A stretch of 64,000 bases of DNA from assembly GCF_028621715.1 (NCBI RefSeq), contig NZ_CP117466.1:501001-565000 (forward strand). The letters are read 5' to 3'. The DNA comes from Paracoccus marcusii (GTDB lineage: Bacteria; Pseudomonadota; Alphaproteobacteria; Rhodobacterales; Rhodobacteraceae). The position numbers and the translations under genes were made by a program. The notes under the pieces are model-generated. The model had not been told where the DNA came from. It ran no database searches and saw only the letters and a program-made list of their open reading frames with translations. This document shows positions 34,696 through 42,464 of this stretch, in pieces; within the stretch, counting starts at the first letter, position 1, and every line of letters begins with the position of its first letter.

Positions 34696-35424
34696 ATGTC
34701 CCAAGACCTGCACGGCAAGGTTGCCGCGATCACCGGGGCCGCATCGGGCATCGGGCTGGCCGCCACGCGCGCGCTGCTGGAGGCGGGTGCCCGCGTGGTG
34801 CTTGTCGACCGCAACGCCGACGCGCTGGACGCGCTGACGCGCGAGCTGGGCGCAGACGCGATCGCCCAGGTCACCGACCTGCTGGACGCGGACAGCTGCA
34901 ACGCGATGGTGCCGCAGATCCTGGACAAGGTCGGCCAGATCGACATCATGCTGTGCAACGCGGGCAGCTATATCGGCGGCGATCTGGTCGACACCAACCC
35001 GGCCGCCATCGACCGCATGTTGAACCTGAACGTCAACGCGGTGATGAAGAACATCCATGCGGTGGCCCCCCACATGATCGAACGCGGCACGGGCGACATC
35101 ATCGTCACCAGCTCCATCGCCGGACACGCGCCGATCCACGTCGAGCCGGTCTATACCGCGTCGAAATGGGCCGTGACCTGTTTCGTCCAGACCATGCGCC
35201 GCCAGCTGATGGGCCACGGCGTGCGGGTGGGACAGGTCTCTCCGGGGCCGGTCATCTCGGCCCTGCTGGCGGATTGGGAACCCGAACGCCTGCAGCGCAT
35301 GAAGGATGCCGGCGCCCTGATCGAACCGGTCGAGGTCGCGGACGCGCTCATGTACATGCTGACGCGCCCGCGCAACGTGACGATCCGCGACATGATCGTG
35401 CTGCCCAGCAACTTCGACGTCTAG
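34696..35424 (+). CDS. rbtD: Ribitol 2-dehydrogenase
   Basis: A 242-residue SDR with TGAASGIG at 13-20 and catalytic S139/S140, Y153 and K157 (SSIAGHAPIHVEPVYTASK). The whole protein follows the Klebsiella ribitol dehydrogenase pattern: CNAGSYIGG, PGPVISALLADW, and a C-terminus of VTIRDMIVLPSNFDV instead of the usual SDR Gly-rich end. It oxidises ribitol to D-ribulose with NAD, feeding the pentulose kinase upstream. AAGGAGA lies 7 bases before the ATG. Its stop shares a CTAG with the convergent hydantoinase gene. Confidence 0.88.
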   Translation: MSQDLHGKVAAITGAASGIGLAATRALLEAGARVVLVDRNADALDALTRELGADAIAQVTDLLDADSCNAMVPQILDKVGQIDIMLCNAGSYIGGDLVDTNPAAIDRMLNLNVNAVMKNIHAVAPHMIERGTGDIIVTSSIAGHAPIHVEPVYTASKWAVTCFVQTMRRQLMGHGVRVGQVSPGPVISALLADWEPERLQRMKDAGALIEPVEVADALMYMLTRPRNVTIRDMIVLPSNFDV

Positions 35425-36824
35425 GCGAACGCCTCGCTGGTGCCGCGCGACAGGTGCCCCCCGGTGGGATCGCCCACCGGGACGCCGTCCTGCGCGATGG
35501 TCCGGCCGCGCAGCAGGGTGCGGACCGGCCAGCCGGTGATCTCCATCCCCTCGTAGGGCGTGTAGTCGCAGCCATGGTTCAGCTGCGCCTGCCGGATCGG
35601 CCGGGTCAGGGTCGGGTCCCACAGCGCCAGGTCGGCATCCGCGCCGATGGCGATGCTGCCCTTCTGCGGATAGAGGCCATAGAGCCGCGCGGGGTTGGTC
35701 GAGGTCAGCGCCACGAACCGCTGCAGGCTGATGCGCCCCTTGCCGACGCCTTCGGAAAACAGGATCGGCAGGCGGGTTTCGACCCCCGGAATGCCGTTCG
35801 GCACGTATTTGAAAGACGATCGCGCGCGGGGCGTGTCCTTGCCCGTGGCGTCGATGCGAAACGGGCAATGGTCGGACGAGAAGATGTCGAAGGTCCCGTC
35901 CCGCAACCCCTGCCAGATCGCCGCCTGGCTGTCCGCATCGCGCGGCGGCGGGGAACAGACGTATTTCGCGCCGTCGAAATCCATGTTCAGCCCGCGCAGG
36001 TCGTCCGCGGTCAGGGCGATGTATTGGGGGCAGGTCTCGGCGTGAACTTTTAGGCCTCGGGCCCGGGCCCACTGGATCTGCTCCATCGGGTCGCGGCCCG
36101 AGACATGGACGATCACCACCGGCACGTCGATGAGCTGGGCGTGGCTGATGGCGCGGTGCGTGGCCTCGCGTTCGGCGATCTGGGCGTGGGCCTGACCGTG
36201 GTAATAGGGCGCGGTGCGGCCCTCGGCCTCCAGGCGGCGGGTCAGGTGGCGGATGGCGTCATGCCCCTCGGCATGGACCATGACCAGGGCGCGTTCGCGG
36301 CGCGCCACCTCGAACACGTCCAGGATCTGGGCGTCGTTCAGGACCAGGTCGTCATAGGTCATGAAGACCTTGAAGGACGTGTACCCGTCGCGCACCAGCG
36401 CCGGCAGTTCCTGCCCCAGCACCTGGGGGGTCGGGTCGCTGACGATCAGGTGAAAGGACACGTCGGTATGGCAATATCCCTCCGCCTTGCGGTGGTAATC
36501 CTCGACGCAGGCGCGCAGCGACTGGCCCCTGATCTGCAGCGCGAAGGGCAGCACGGTCGTGTTGCCCCCCGCCGCCGCCGACCGGGTGCCGCTGGCGAAG
36601 CCGTCCGCCATGGTCGTGCCGTCCGAGGTCGGCTGGTCCAGATGCACATGCGCGTCGATACCGCCCGGCAGGACCAGCAGCCCCGTGGCGTCGATCCGGT
36701 CGGCCCCGGTCAGCCCCTGCCCGATCTGCGCGATGCGCCCGTCGCGGATGCCGATATCGGCGGCATAACTGTCGGCGGCAGTGACCACCGTGCCGCCGCC
36801 GATGACCAGGTCCAGCCCGCTCAT
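35421..36824 (-). CDS. Dihydropyrimidinase/hydantoinase family amidohydrolase
   Basis: A 467-residue amidohydrolase with the dinuclear metal site: H59 and H61 (DAHVHLDQ), a lysine expected to be carboxylated at K152 (SFKVFMTYDD), H184, a later His (VIVHVSGRD) and the Asp in FSSDHCPF. Family members open cyclic amides such as dihydrouracil or hydantoins. No beta-ureidopropionase or carbamoylase is adjacent. It is the last gene of a leftward cluster with an aminotransferase-like protein and an amino-acid-type ABC transporter, so the substrate may be an unusual cyclic amide or a modified amino acid. Its start overlaps the aminotransferase stop by ATGA. Confidence 0.88.
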   Translation of the reverse strand: MSGLDLVIGGGTVVTAADSYAADIGIRDGRIAQIGQGLTGADRIDATGLLVLPGGIDAHVHLDQPTSDGTTMADGFASGTRSAAAGGNTTVLPFALQIRGQSLRACVEDYHRKAEGYCHTDVSFHLIVSDPTPQVLGQELPALVRDGYTSFKVFMTYDDLVLNDAQILDVFEVARRERALVMVHAEGHDAIRHLTRRLEAEGRTAPYYHGQAHAQIAEREATHRAISHAQLIDVPVVIVHVSGRDPMEQIQWARARGLKVHAETCPQYIALTADDLRGLNMDFDGAKYVCSPPPRDADSQAAIWQGLRDGTFDIFSSDHCPFRIDATGKDTPRARSSFKYVPNGIPGVETRLPILFSEGVGKGRISLQRFVALTSTNPARLYGLYPQKGSIAIGADADLALWDPTLTRPIRQAQLNHGCDYTPYEGMEITGWPVRTLLRGRTIAQDGVPVGDPTGGHLSRGTSEAFA

Positions 36825-38050
36825 GCGACGATCCGGGCCAGCGCGTCGGTCAGGCGGTCGACCTGATCCAGCGTGTTGTAATGCACCATCGACACGCGCA
36901 GCACGCCGCCGTCCTGATCCTCGCCCAGATGCTCGACCAGACGGCGCGAATGGAAATCGCCGAACCGCATGGCGATGCCGTGATTGTCCATCGCGCGGGC
37001 GACGGCGCCGGAATCGACACCGTCGAACTTGAACGCGATGGTCGGCACGCGGGTGCTGTCGCGATTGACCGATCCGCCGATGACGCGGCAGTCGTTGCGC
37101 GCCGACAGCCAGGCCAGCAGGCGGTCGGTCAGCGCATCCTCCTGCGCGGTGATCAGATCGAAGGCGGCCTCCAGCAGGGCGCGGTCGTCGCCCGTGGCGC
37201 CGTGATGGCGGGCCAGCGTGGTCAGGTATTCAAGGATGCCGTCGGTGGCATAGGCGGCCTCATAGCTGGGATTGCCGGGCTCCAGCTTGGCCAAAACCTT
37301 ATCCTTGCCATAGAAGTAATGGTACAGCCCGTCCAGTTCGGCCAGCAGGTCGTATTTCCCGTACATCAGCGCCCCGTGCGGGCCATAGGCCTTGTACAGG
37401 CTGAAGACATAGTAATCGACGTCCCAGGCCTGCACGTCGATCAGCCGGTGCGGCGCATAGGCGACCGCATCGACGCAGATCCGTGCGCCGCGGTCATGGA
37501 CGAAACGGGCGAAATCCGCGACGGGATGCACCTGCCCCAGGATGTTCGACACATGCGTCACGCAGACCAGACGGGTGCGGTCGGTCATCAGCGGGGCCAG
37601 ATCGGCCAGCTGCAGGTCCATCGTGTCCGCGTTCAGCGGCCACACCTTGAGGGTGACGCCGAACTCCTCCAGCCGGGTCCAGGGGCCGATGTTGCTTTCG
37701 TGATCGGCCATGGTGACGATGACCTCGTCGCCCGGCACGAACTGGCGGCGCATGGCCTGCATCAGGTTGCCCATCAGCACGGTGGTCGAGGGGCCGAAGA
37801 CGATCTCCTCGGGGCGGGCGGCATTGACCAGCGTCGCCGCGGCGCGACGGCCCGCCATCAGCGCCTCGGCCGCGGCCTGCGACACCGCATAGCTGCCCCC
37901 GATCTGGACGTTGCGGTGCGTCAGGAATTCGACCATGCGGTCCAGGGCGGGCTGGGCGATCTGCGCGCCGCCGGCATTGTCGAAGAACACCCAGTCCTGC
38001 GTCAGGCCGGGGAATTGGGACTGCACATAGGCCATGTCCAGCTGTGTCAT
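36821..38050 (-). CDS. Class V aminotransferase / cysteine desulfurase-like protein
   Basis: A 409-residue fold-type I PLP enzyme. The cofactor lysine is K220 (FSLYKAYGPHGAL), with D194 (ICVDAVAYAPH) at the pyridine nitrogen and MADHESN containing the stacking His. It belongs to the cysteine desulfurase-like branch whose members lack a clear biochemical role; the SufS/IscS catalytic Cys loop is not evident. It is coupled to the hydantoinase gene by an ATGA overlap and lies 12 bases after the ABC ATPase gene. It may cleave or transaminate an amino acid released or imported by its neighbours. Confidence 0.82.
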   Translation of the reverse strand: MTQLDMAYVQSQFPGLTQDWVFFDNAGGAQIAQPALDRMVEFLTHRNVQIGGSYAVSQAAAEALMAGRRAAATLVNAARPEEIVFGPSTTVLMGNLMQAMRRQFVPGDEVIVTMADHESNIGPWTRLEEFGVTLKVWPLNADTMDLQLADLAPLMTDRTRLVCVTHVSNILGQVHPVADFARFVHDRGARICVDAVAYAPHRLIDVQAWDVDYYVFSLYKAYGPHGALMYGKYDLLAELDGLYHYFYGKDKVLAKLEPGNPSYEAAYATDGILEYLTTLARHHGATGDDRALLEAAFDLITAQEDALTDRLLAWLSARNDCRVIGGSVNRDSTRVPTIAFKFDGVDSGAVARAMDNHGIAMRFGDFHSRRLVEHLGEDQDGGVLRVSMVHYNTLDQVDRLTDALARIVA

Positions 38051-38062
38051 CGGGGTCGTCCT

Positions 38063-38800
38063 TCAGTGGTTCAGCACGGCGCCCAGGAAATTGCGCGTGC
38101 GTGGTTCTTGGGGGTCGGACAGCACCTGCGCGGGCGGTCCCTGTTCGACGATCTGGCCCGCATCCATGAAGATGACGCGGTCGGCCACCTGGGACGCGAA
38201 TCCCATCTCGTGCGTGACGACGATCATGGTGGTGCCCGTCCGGGCCAGATCGCGCATGACGTCCAGCACCTCGCCCACCATTTCGGGGTCCAGCGCGCTG
38301 GTCGGTTCGTCGAACAGCATCACCTGCGGCTCCATCGCCAGCGCCCGGGCGATGGCCACGCGTTGCTGCTGGCCGCCGGACAGATGCTCGGGGTACTTGT
38401 CGGCCTGGCTGGAAATGCCCACGCGGGCCAGCAGGCGGTCGGCTTGGGCCGCGGCATCCGCCCGCGTGGTGCGGCGCACGCGGCGGGGCGCCAGCATGAC
38501 GTTTTCACGCACCGTCAGATGCGGGAACAGGTTGAAGGACTGGAACACCATACCGACCTCGGCACGCACGCGGGCCAGCGCGCGGCCGGTGGTGACGGGG
38601 GTGCCGTCAACGCGGATCTCGCTTGCGGGGTCGAACCCCTCCAGGCGGTTGATGCAGCGGATCAGGGTCGATTTGCCGGACCCCGACGGGCCGATGATGC
38701 ACACCACCTCGCCCTTGGCGACGTCCAGGTCGATGCCGCGCAGGGCCTCGAAGCTGCCATAGGACTTCCGCAGGTTGCGGATGCTGACGAAACCGGCCAT
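38063..38800 (-). CDS. Polar amino acid ABC transporter ATP-binding protein
   Basis: A 245-residue single-domain ATPase with Walker [10 protein letters not shown] at 37-45, Q-loop [13 protein letters not shown], signature LSGGQQQR and Walker [13 protein letters not shown]. The FNLFPH segment is typical of the polar amino acid (GlnQ/HisP-like) group. The ATG at 38800 ([12 protein letters not shown]) has a GGAGG 7 bases upstream, so the seven-codon longer form is rejected. The gene begins one base after the permease stop. Confidence 0.95.
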   Translation of the reverse strand: MAGFVSIRNLRKSYGSFEALRGIDLDVAKGEVVCIIGPSGSGKSTLIRCINRLEGFDPASEIRVDGTPVTTGRALARVRAEVGMVFQSFNLFPHLTVRENVMLAPRRVRRTTRADAAAQADRLLARVGISSQADKYPEHLSGGQQQRVAIARALAMEPQVMLFDEPTSALDPEMVGEVLDVMRDLARTGTTMIVVTHEMGFASQVADRVIFMDAGQIVEQGPPAQVLSDPQEPRTRNFLGAVLNH

Positions 38801-38801
38801 C

Positions 38802-39473
38802 TCAGCGCCTCCGTGCCGCAAAGCGGCGTTCCATGCGCGACACCAGCGCGACCAGCGGCCACAGGAACGCGATATAGATCACCGCCGCCACGATCAGCGG
38901 CGTGGGGTTCGCGGCCAGGGCCTGCGCCTGCGTCGCCTGCTTCAGCAGGTCGGGCATGGCCACGACCGATGCCAGCGCGGTGTCCTTGACCACGTTGATC
39001 GAATTGTTGGTCAGCGGCGGGATGACGATCCGCACCGCCTGCGGCAGGATCACCTCGGTCATGGTCTGGCGGCCGTTCAGGCCCAGGGCGGCGGAGGCCT
39101 CGAACTGGCCCTTGGGGATCGCCTCGATGCCGGCGCGAAAGATCTCGGCCGTATAGGCGCCCGACACCAGCGTCAGCGCGCTCATGGCGGATGCGAAGGG
39201 CGACAGGCGCAGGCCCACGAAGGGCAGCGCGTAATAGACGATGATCAGCAGCACCAGCAGCGGGATCGACCGGAAGATGTCGATATAGAGCCGTGTCACG
39301 AACCGGACCGGGCCGGGCCCGTACAGCCGCGCCATCGCCAGCCCCAGGCCCAGCACCAGCCCCGCGACGATGCTGGCCGCCCCCAGCTGCAGCGTGATCC
39401 ACAGACCCTGCAGCAGCATGGGAAAGGTCCGCCGCATCACCTCGGCGTTCAGGAAGGTGTCGAAGATATCCAT
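38802..39473 (-). CDS. Polar amino acid ABC transporter permease
   Basis: A 223-residue permease of the HisM/GlnP group with about five membrane helices, the N-terminal [15 protein letters not shown] motif and the EAA-loop [22 protein letters not shown] that docks the ATPase. The start at 39473 ([12 protein letters not shown]) is placed 6 bases after GAAGGG; an ATG two codons earlier directly abuts that site. Only one permease is present, which implies a homodimeric channel. Confidence 0.93.
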   Translation of the reverse strand: MDIFDTFLNAEVMRRTFPMLLQGLWITLQLGAASIVAGLVLGLGLAMARLYGPGPVRFVTRLYIDIFRSIPLLVLLIIVYYALPFVGLRLSPFASAMSALTLVSGAYTAEIFRAGIEAIPKGQFEASAALGLNGRQTMTEVILPQAVRIVIPPLTNNSINVVKDTALASVVAMPDLLKQATQAQALAANPTPLIVAAVIYIAFLWPLVALVSRMERRFAARRR

Positions 39474-39518
39474 GTGCATCCCTTCGGGTCCGGGACGGGC
39501 CCGGACCCGGCTGTCGGA

Positions 39519-40313
39519 TCAGTTGAGCGTCGGCATCGGCAGAACGGTGACGGTGGACGACTCCGCATCGGGGGCGACGCCGAACCATTTCTCGTGCAGC
39601 TCGGCCACCACGCCCTCGGTCTTCAGCGCGTCCAGGATGGTGTTGACCTCCGTCGCCAGTTCGGCGTCCTTGGCGAACATCATCGAATACTTCTCTCCGG
39701 TCGGGATGCGTTCGACGACGGCCAGCTGCGGCTTGTCCTTGACGTAGTACTGCAGCGCCGGGATGTCCGACACGTACCCGTCGATCCGCCCCGCCTGCAG
39801 GTCCAGCATCGCGGGCGCCAGCCCCTCATAGCGGCGGATGTCGGCGAACCCGTATTCGGCCTGGTTCTCGGTCGCCCACATGTCGCCGGTCGATCCGGTG
39901 TCGACGCCCACGACCTTGTCCTTCATCTCGGCCAGCGATTTCGGCCCCTCGGCCAGGGCGGTCAGCGACTGGTCGCTGTCGTAATAGGGCTGGGCGAAGG
40001 TCACCGATTCCAGGCGTTCGTCGGTGATGGTGATGGAGCTGGTCGCGATGTCGATCCGCCCCGACTGCACGGCAGAGAACAGCCCGTTGAAGGGAATGTT
40101 CACCGTCTCGACCTCGGCGCCCATGCGTTCGGCCACGGCGGCGACCAGGTCGATCTCGAAGCCCACGAACTGGCCGGCATCGTCCTGGAACTCCCACGGG
40201 ACGTTGCCGATGTTGGCGCCCACCGTCAGGGTCTCCTGTGCCGAGGCGGCAAGGGCCGAACCGGCAAGCAGCACCAGTGCCATCGCCGTGCGGCGCATCC
40301 TTTTTCCGTGCAT
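39519..40313 (-). CDS. Amino-acid-type ABC transporter substrate-binding protein
   Basis: A 264-residue family 3 solute-binding protein with a signal peptide ending near ASAQE, followed by LTVGANIGNVPWEFQDDAG. The ligand-contact segments GFEIDLVAAVAERMG, IDIATSSITITDER and VGVDTGSTGD are intact. The gap VGANIGNVPWEF suggests a ligand other than the common glutamine or histidine. GGGGAG sits 6 bases before the ATG at 40313; the ATG two codons earlier abuts it. It is the first gene of the leftward operon and divergent from the GntR gene. Confidence 0.92.
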   Translation of the reverse strand: MHGKRMRRTAMALVLLAGSALAASAQETLTVGANIGNVPWEFQDDAGQFVGFEIDLVAAVAERMGAEVETVNIPFNGLFSAVQSGRIDIATSSITITDERLESVTFAQPYYDSDQSLTALAEGPKSLAEMKDKVVGVDTGSTGDMWATENQAEYGFADIRRYEGLAPAMLDLQAGRIDGYVSDIPALQYYVKDKPQLAVVERIPTGEKYSMMFAKDAELATEVNTILDALKTEGVVAELHEKWFGVAPDAESSTVTVLPMPTLN

Positions 40314-40344
40314 GATCATCTCCCCGTCTTTATGATTCTGGATT

Positions 40345-40369
40345 GACCGGCCAAACCGGTCTGACCAGT
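40345..40369. promoter_or_regulatory. Candidate FadR/FCD-type operator
   Basis: Two overlapping palindromes occur in the divergent gap: GACCGG-5-CCGGTC (40345-40361) and the GGTCTGACC core at 40358-40366 within ACCGGTCTGACCAGT. Read on the other strand the core is ACTGGTCAGACCGGT, close to the TGGTCnGACCA pattern bound by FadR-family GntR proteins. The adjacent gene encodes such a regulator, so autoregulation together with control of the ABC operon is likely. Confidence 0.55.
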
Positions 40370-40463
40370 ATCAAGCCACGGGCCGATCCGGTTTGCAATG
40401 GTCGTGGTTCCTGTGCAGATGGATGGCGGACACGATGCCGACGGAAAGGGCAATGCGAGGGTG

Positions 40464-41147
40464 ATGTGGGACAAGGGACCGGTGACGCAGACCATCGCGC
40501 GTCGCCTGCAGGAGATGATCCGGTCGGGCGAACTCAAGGCCGGAGAGCGACTGCCGTCGCAGCGGGTGCTGTCGGAACAGCTGAACGTGTCGCGCCCGTC
40601 GCTGCGCGAGGCGCTGCTGACGCTGGAGACGTTGGGCCTGGTCCAGACCCTGCCCGCGCGGGGGACCTTCGTGATGGACCCGGCAACGCGGCCCGCGCAG
40701 ACGACATGGCGCTATGACGATGCCCACGATCTGCGCGAGGTGTTCCAGACCCGCCTGCTGATCGAGGGAGAGCTGGCGCGGCTGGCCGCATCCGCCATCA
40801 CCCCCGATGCGCTGGCCGGCCTGCAATCGGCCGCCGCCCAGTTCGAGCAGGCCTGGGCGCAGGGCGACCTGGTCGCCCATGTGGACGCGGACCTGGCCAT
40901 GCATCAGGGCATCGCGCAGGCCTGCCCGAACCGGATGCTGGCCACGCTTTACAGTACCGTCAGCCAGCTGCTGACCGAAACGCAGCGCCAGCCGATCCCG
41001 AACACCGACCCCGATCGCATGGCGCAGTCCATCGCCGAACACCGTGCCATCCTGGCCGCGATGGAACGGCGCGATCCCGACGCGGCGCAGGCGCATATGC
41101 GCGACCACATCCGCAACACCGCGCGCTGCGCGGGCCTGCAGATCTAG
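40464..41147 (+). CDS. GntR-family regulator, FadR subfamily (FCD domain)
   Basis: The 227-residue form has the GntR winged helix (about 10-65, QTIARRLQEMIRSGELKAGE and SRPSLREALLTLETLG) and the all-helical FCD effector domain with its metal-type histidines (HVDADLAMHQGIA, SIAEHRAIL). GAGGG precedes the ATG at 40464; ATG codons at 40419 and 40398 in the same frame remain possible. It is divergent from the ABC/hydantoinase operon and probably controls it in response to an acidic metabolite. Confidence 0.88.
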   Translation: MWDKGPVTQTIARRLQEMIRSGELKAGERLPSQRVLSEQLNVSRPSLREALLTLETLGLVQTLPARGTFVMDPATRPAQTTWRYDDAHDLREVFQTRLLIEGELARLAASAITPDALAGLQSAAAQFEQAWAQGDLVAHVDADLAMHQGIAQACPNRMLATLYSTVSQLLTETQRQPIPNTDPDRMAQSIAEHRAILAAMERRDPDAAQAHMRDHIRNTARCAGLQI

Positions 41148-41230
41148 CGCGCCCCGAACGCTCTGCGCGCGCTTTTTGGCAAAACCCGCTTGACGGCCCT
41201 GCGCCAGTCTTTTAGATCGCCGCTACTCGT

Positions 41231-41307
41231 GGCGGAGTAGCTCAGTTGGTTAGAGCAGCGGAATCATAATCCGCGTGTCGGGGGTTCGAGTCCCTCCTCC
41301 GCTACCA
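41231..41307 (+). tRNA. tRNA-Met (anticodon CAT)
   Basis: A 77-base cloverleaf with acceptor stem GGCGGAG against CTCCGCT (first pair G-U), D arm AGCTCAGTTGGTTAGAGC, anticodon stem GCGGA/TCCGC with loop ATCATAA, T arm GGGGGTTCGAGTCCC, and an encoded CCA. The anticodon CAT is read as elongator Met; a lysidine-modified tRNA-Ile with the same anticodon cannot be excluded by eye. The initiator is unlikely because the first pair is not the C-A mismatch. Confidence 0.93.
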
Positions 41308-41375
41308 GTCATCCCCCAGATGCAATCTTGCGAATCCTGCCCCAGGTGGTCTGCGGCCATATAATTGTTTTGCAG

Positions 41376-41657
41376 TCACAAAGCCCCCTCGCTGCCGGAA
41401 TACATCACGTCCAGCACGCGATGGGCTGCGTCGGTCCGACAGGTCCATGGCGCCTCGGCCCCGGTGACGGCCGCCTGGACCTCGGCGCCTGCCTGCGTTT
41501 CGGTCATGGTGACGACGGTGACGGCGGACAGGCCCCTGCCCACCTGGGCCGCGATTGCCGCGCGGCAGGCGGTGGCGGCGGGGCCGGTCAGGTCGTCACC
41601 GACGCAGGCGGCCAGCGGCAGCGCCGCCAGCAGGGCAAGGGTGGTCCTGACGATCAT
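41376..41657 (-). CDS. Small hypothetical lipoprotein
   Basis: The 93-residue product starts MIVRTTLALLAALPLAAC, a signal peptide with a lipobox (LAAC, Cys at 18). The mature domain carries two further cysteines (TACRA, WTCRTD) and the central segment VTVVTMTETQAGAEVQAAVTGAEAPWTC. A lipid-anchored periplasmic protein with one possible disulfide is the most that can be said. It lies beyond the YceI terminator on the same strand and so has its own promoter. Confidence 0.7.
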   Translation of the reverse strand: MIVRTTLALLAALPLAACVGDDLTGPAATACRAAIAAQVGRGLSAVTVVTMTETQAGAEVQAAVTGAEAPWTCRTDAAHRVLDVMYSGSEGAL

Positions 41658-41743
41658 GCGGCGGTCTTCCGATCCAGCGGTGATTCGCGCAGACCAGTCA
41701 ACCATGCCGGCCGCGACCCGGCTATCGGATCGGCGACATGCGA

Positions 41744-41772
41744 AAGGGCCCGCGGCGATGCCACGGGCCCCT
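41744..41772 (-). terminator. Terminator after the yceI gene
   Basis: On the minus strand GGGCCCGTGGC pairs with GCCGCGGGCCC (11 pairs, one G-U) around a 3-base loop, followed by TTTCG. The arms are at 41746-41756 and 41760-41770. The U-tract is short, so efficiency is uncertain. Confidence 0.6.
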
Positions 41773-41793
41773 GTCGTCACGCCGGATCGGCGA

Positions 41794-42372
41794 TCATTCG
41801 GCCGGCATCGCCTCGACCGAGATGCGGACCTCGACCTCGTCGGACACGGCGGGGGCGAACATGCCGGCGTTGAAGTCGCTGCGCAGCAGGGTGGTGGTCG
41901 CGTCAAAGCCCAGCCAGGGCTTGTTCTCCATCGGGTGGGTGCCCTGCTGGTTCAGCGTGGTGTCCAGCACGACCTCCTTGGTGACGCCGTTCAGGGTCAG
42001 ATCGCCGGTGATCAGCGCGGTGGTGTCGCCGGTGACCTCGATGCCGGTGGACTTGAAGGTCACCTCGGGGGCGGCACCCTCGGCGCCGAAGAAGTCGGGC
42101 GACAGGAAGTGCTCGTCACGGCCTGCAAAGCCGGTCATCAGCGAAGCGACGGGGAACGTCGCCTCGACCGAGGATGCGGCCGGGTCCTCGGCGTCGAACA
42201 TGATCGTGCCGGTGATGTCGCCGAACATGCCCGTCGTGGTCGAGAAGCCCAGGTGGCTGTAGTCGAACACGATCTGGCTGTGCGAGGTGTCCAGGCTGTA
42301 GGTTTCGGGCGCGGCCAGGGCGGCACCGGCGACGAGGGCGAAAGCGGCGGTCAGGGCGGTCGTTTTCAGCAT
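41794..42372 (-). CDS. YceI family periplasmic protein
   Basis: A 192-residue protein with a signal peptide (MLKTTALTAAFALVAGAALA) and the YceI lipocalin-like fold: YSLDTSHSQIVFDYSHLG, then TVEATFPVASL-like and GDLTLNGVTKEVVLDTTLN segments. YceI proteins bind polyisoprenoid or amphiphilic molecules in the periplasm and are often induced by base or osmotic stress. It follows a cytochrome b561-YceI fusion gene by 92 bases on the same strand, so two YceI domains are made from one locus. The start at 42372 follows GGAGA. Confidence 0.92.
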   Translation of the reverse strand: MLKTTALTAAFALVAGAALAAPETYSLDTSHSQIVFDYSHLGFSTTTGMFGDITGTIMFDAEDPAASSVEATFPVASLMTGFAGRDEHFLSPDFFGAEGAAPEVTFKSTGIEVTGDTTALITGDLTLNGVTKEVVLDTTLNQQGTHPMENKPWLGFDATTTLLRSDFNAGMFAPAVSDEVEVRISVEAMPAE

Positions 42373-42464
42373 CGGAATCTCCGTTTGTTGTGGGGGCACC
42401 ATCCTTGGAAGCGGCCCGTGGGGCAACTAGCGATGCGCGAACAGGGGCTGTCAGCCAGCGCACA

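Noticed and set aside
41231..41400. tRNA gene with an AT-rich stretch just downstream, as a possible integration site
   Set aside because: No integrase, no repeated tRNA 3' end and no foreign gene block follow; the next gene fits the genome.
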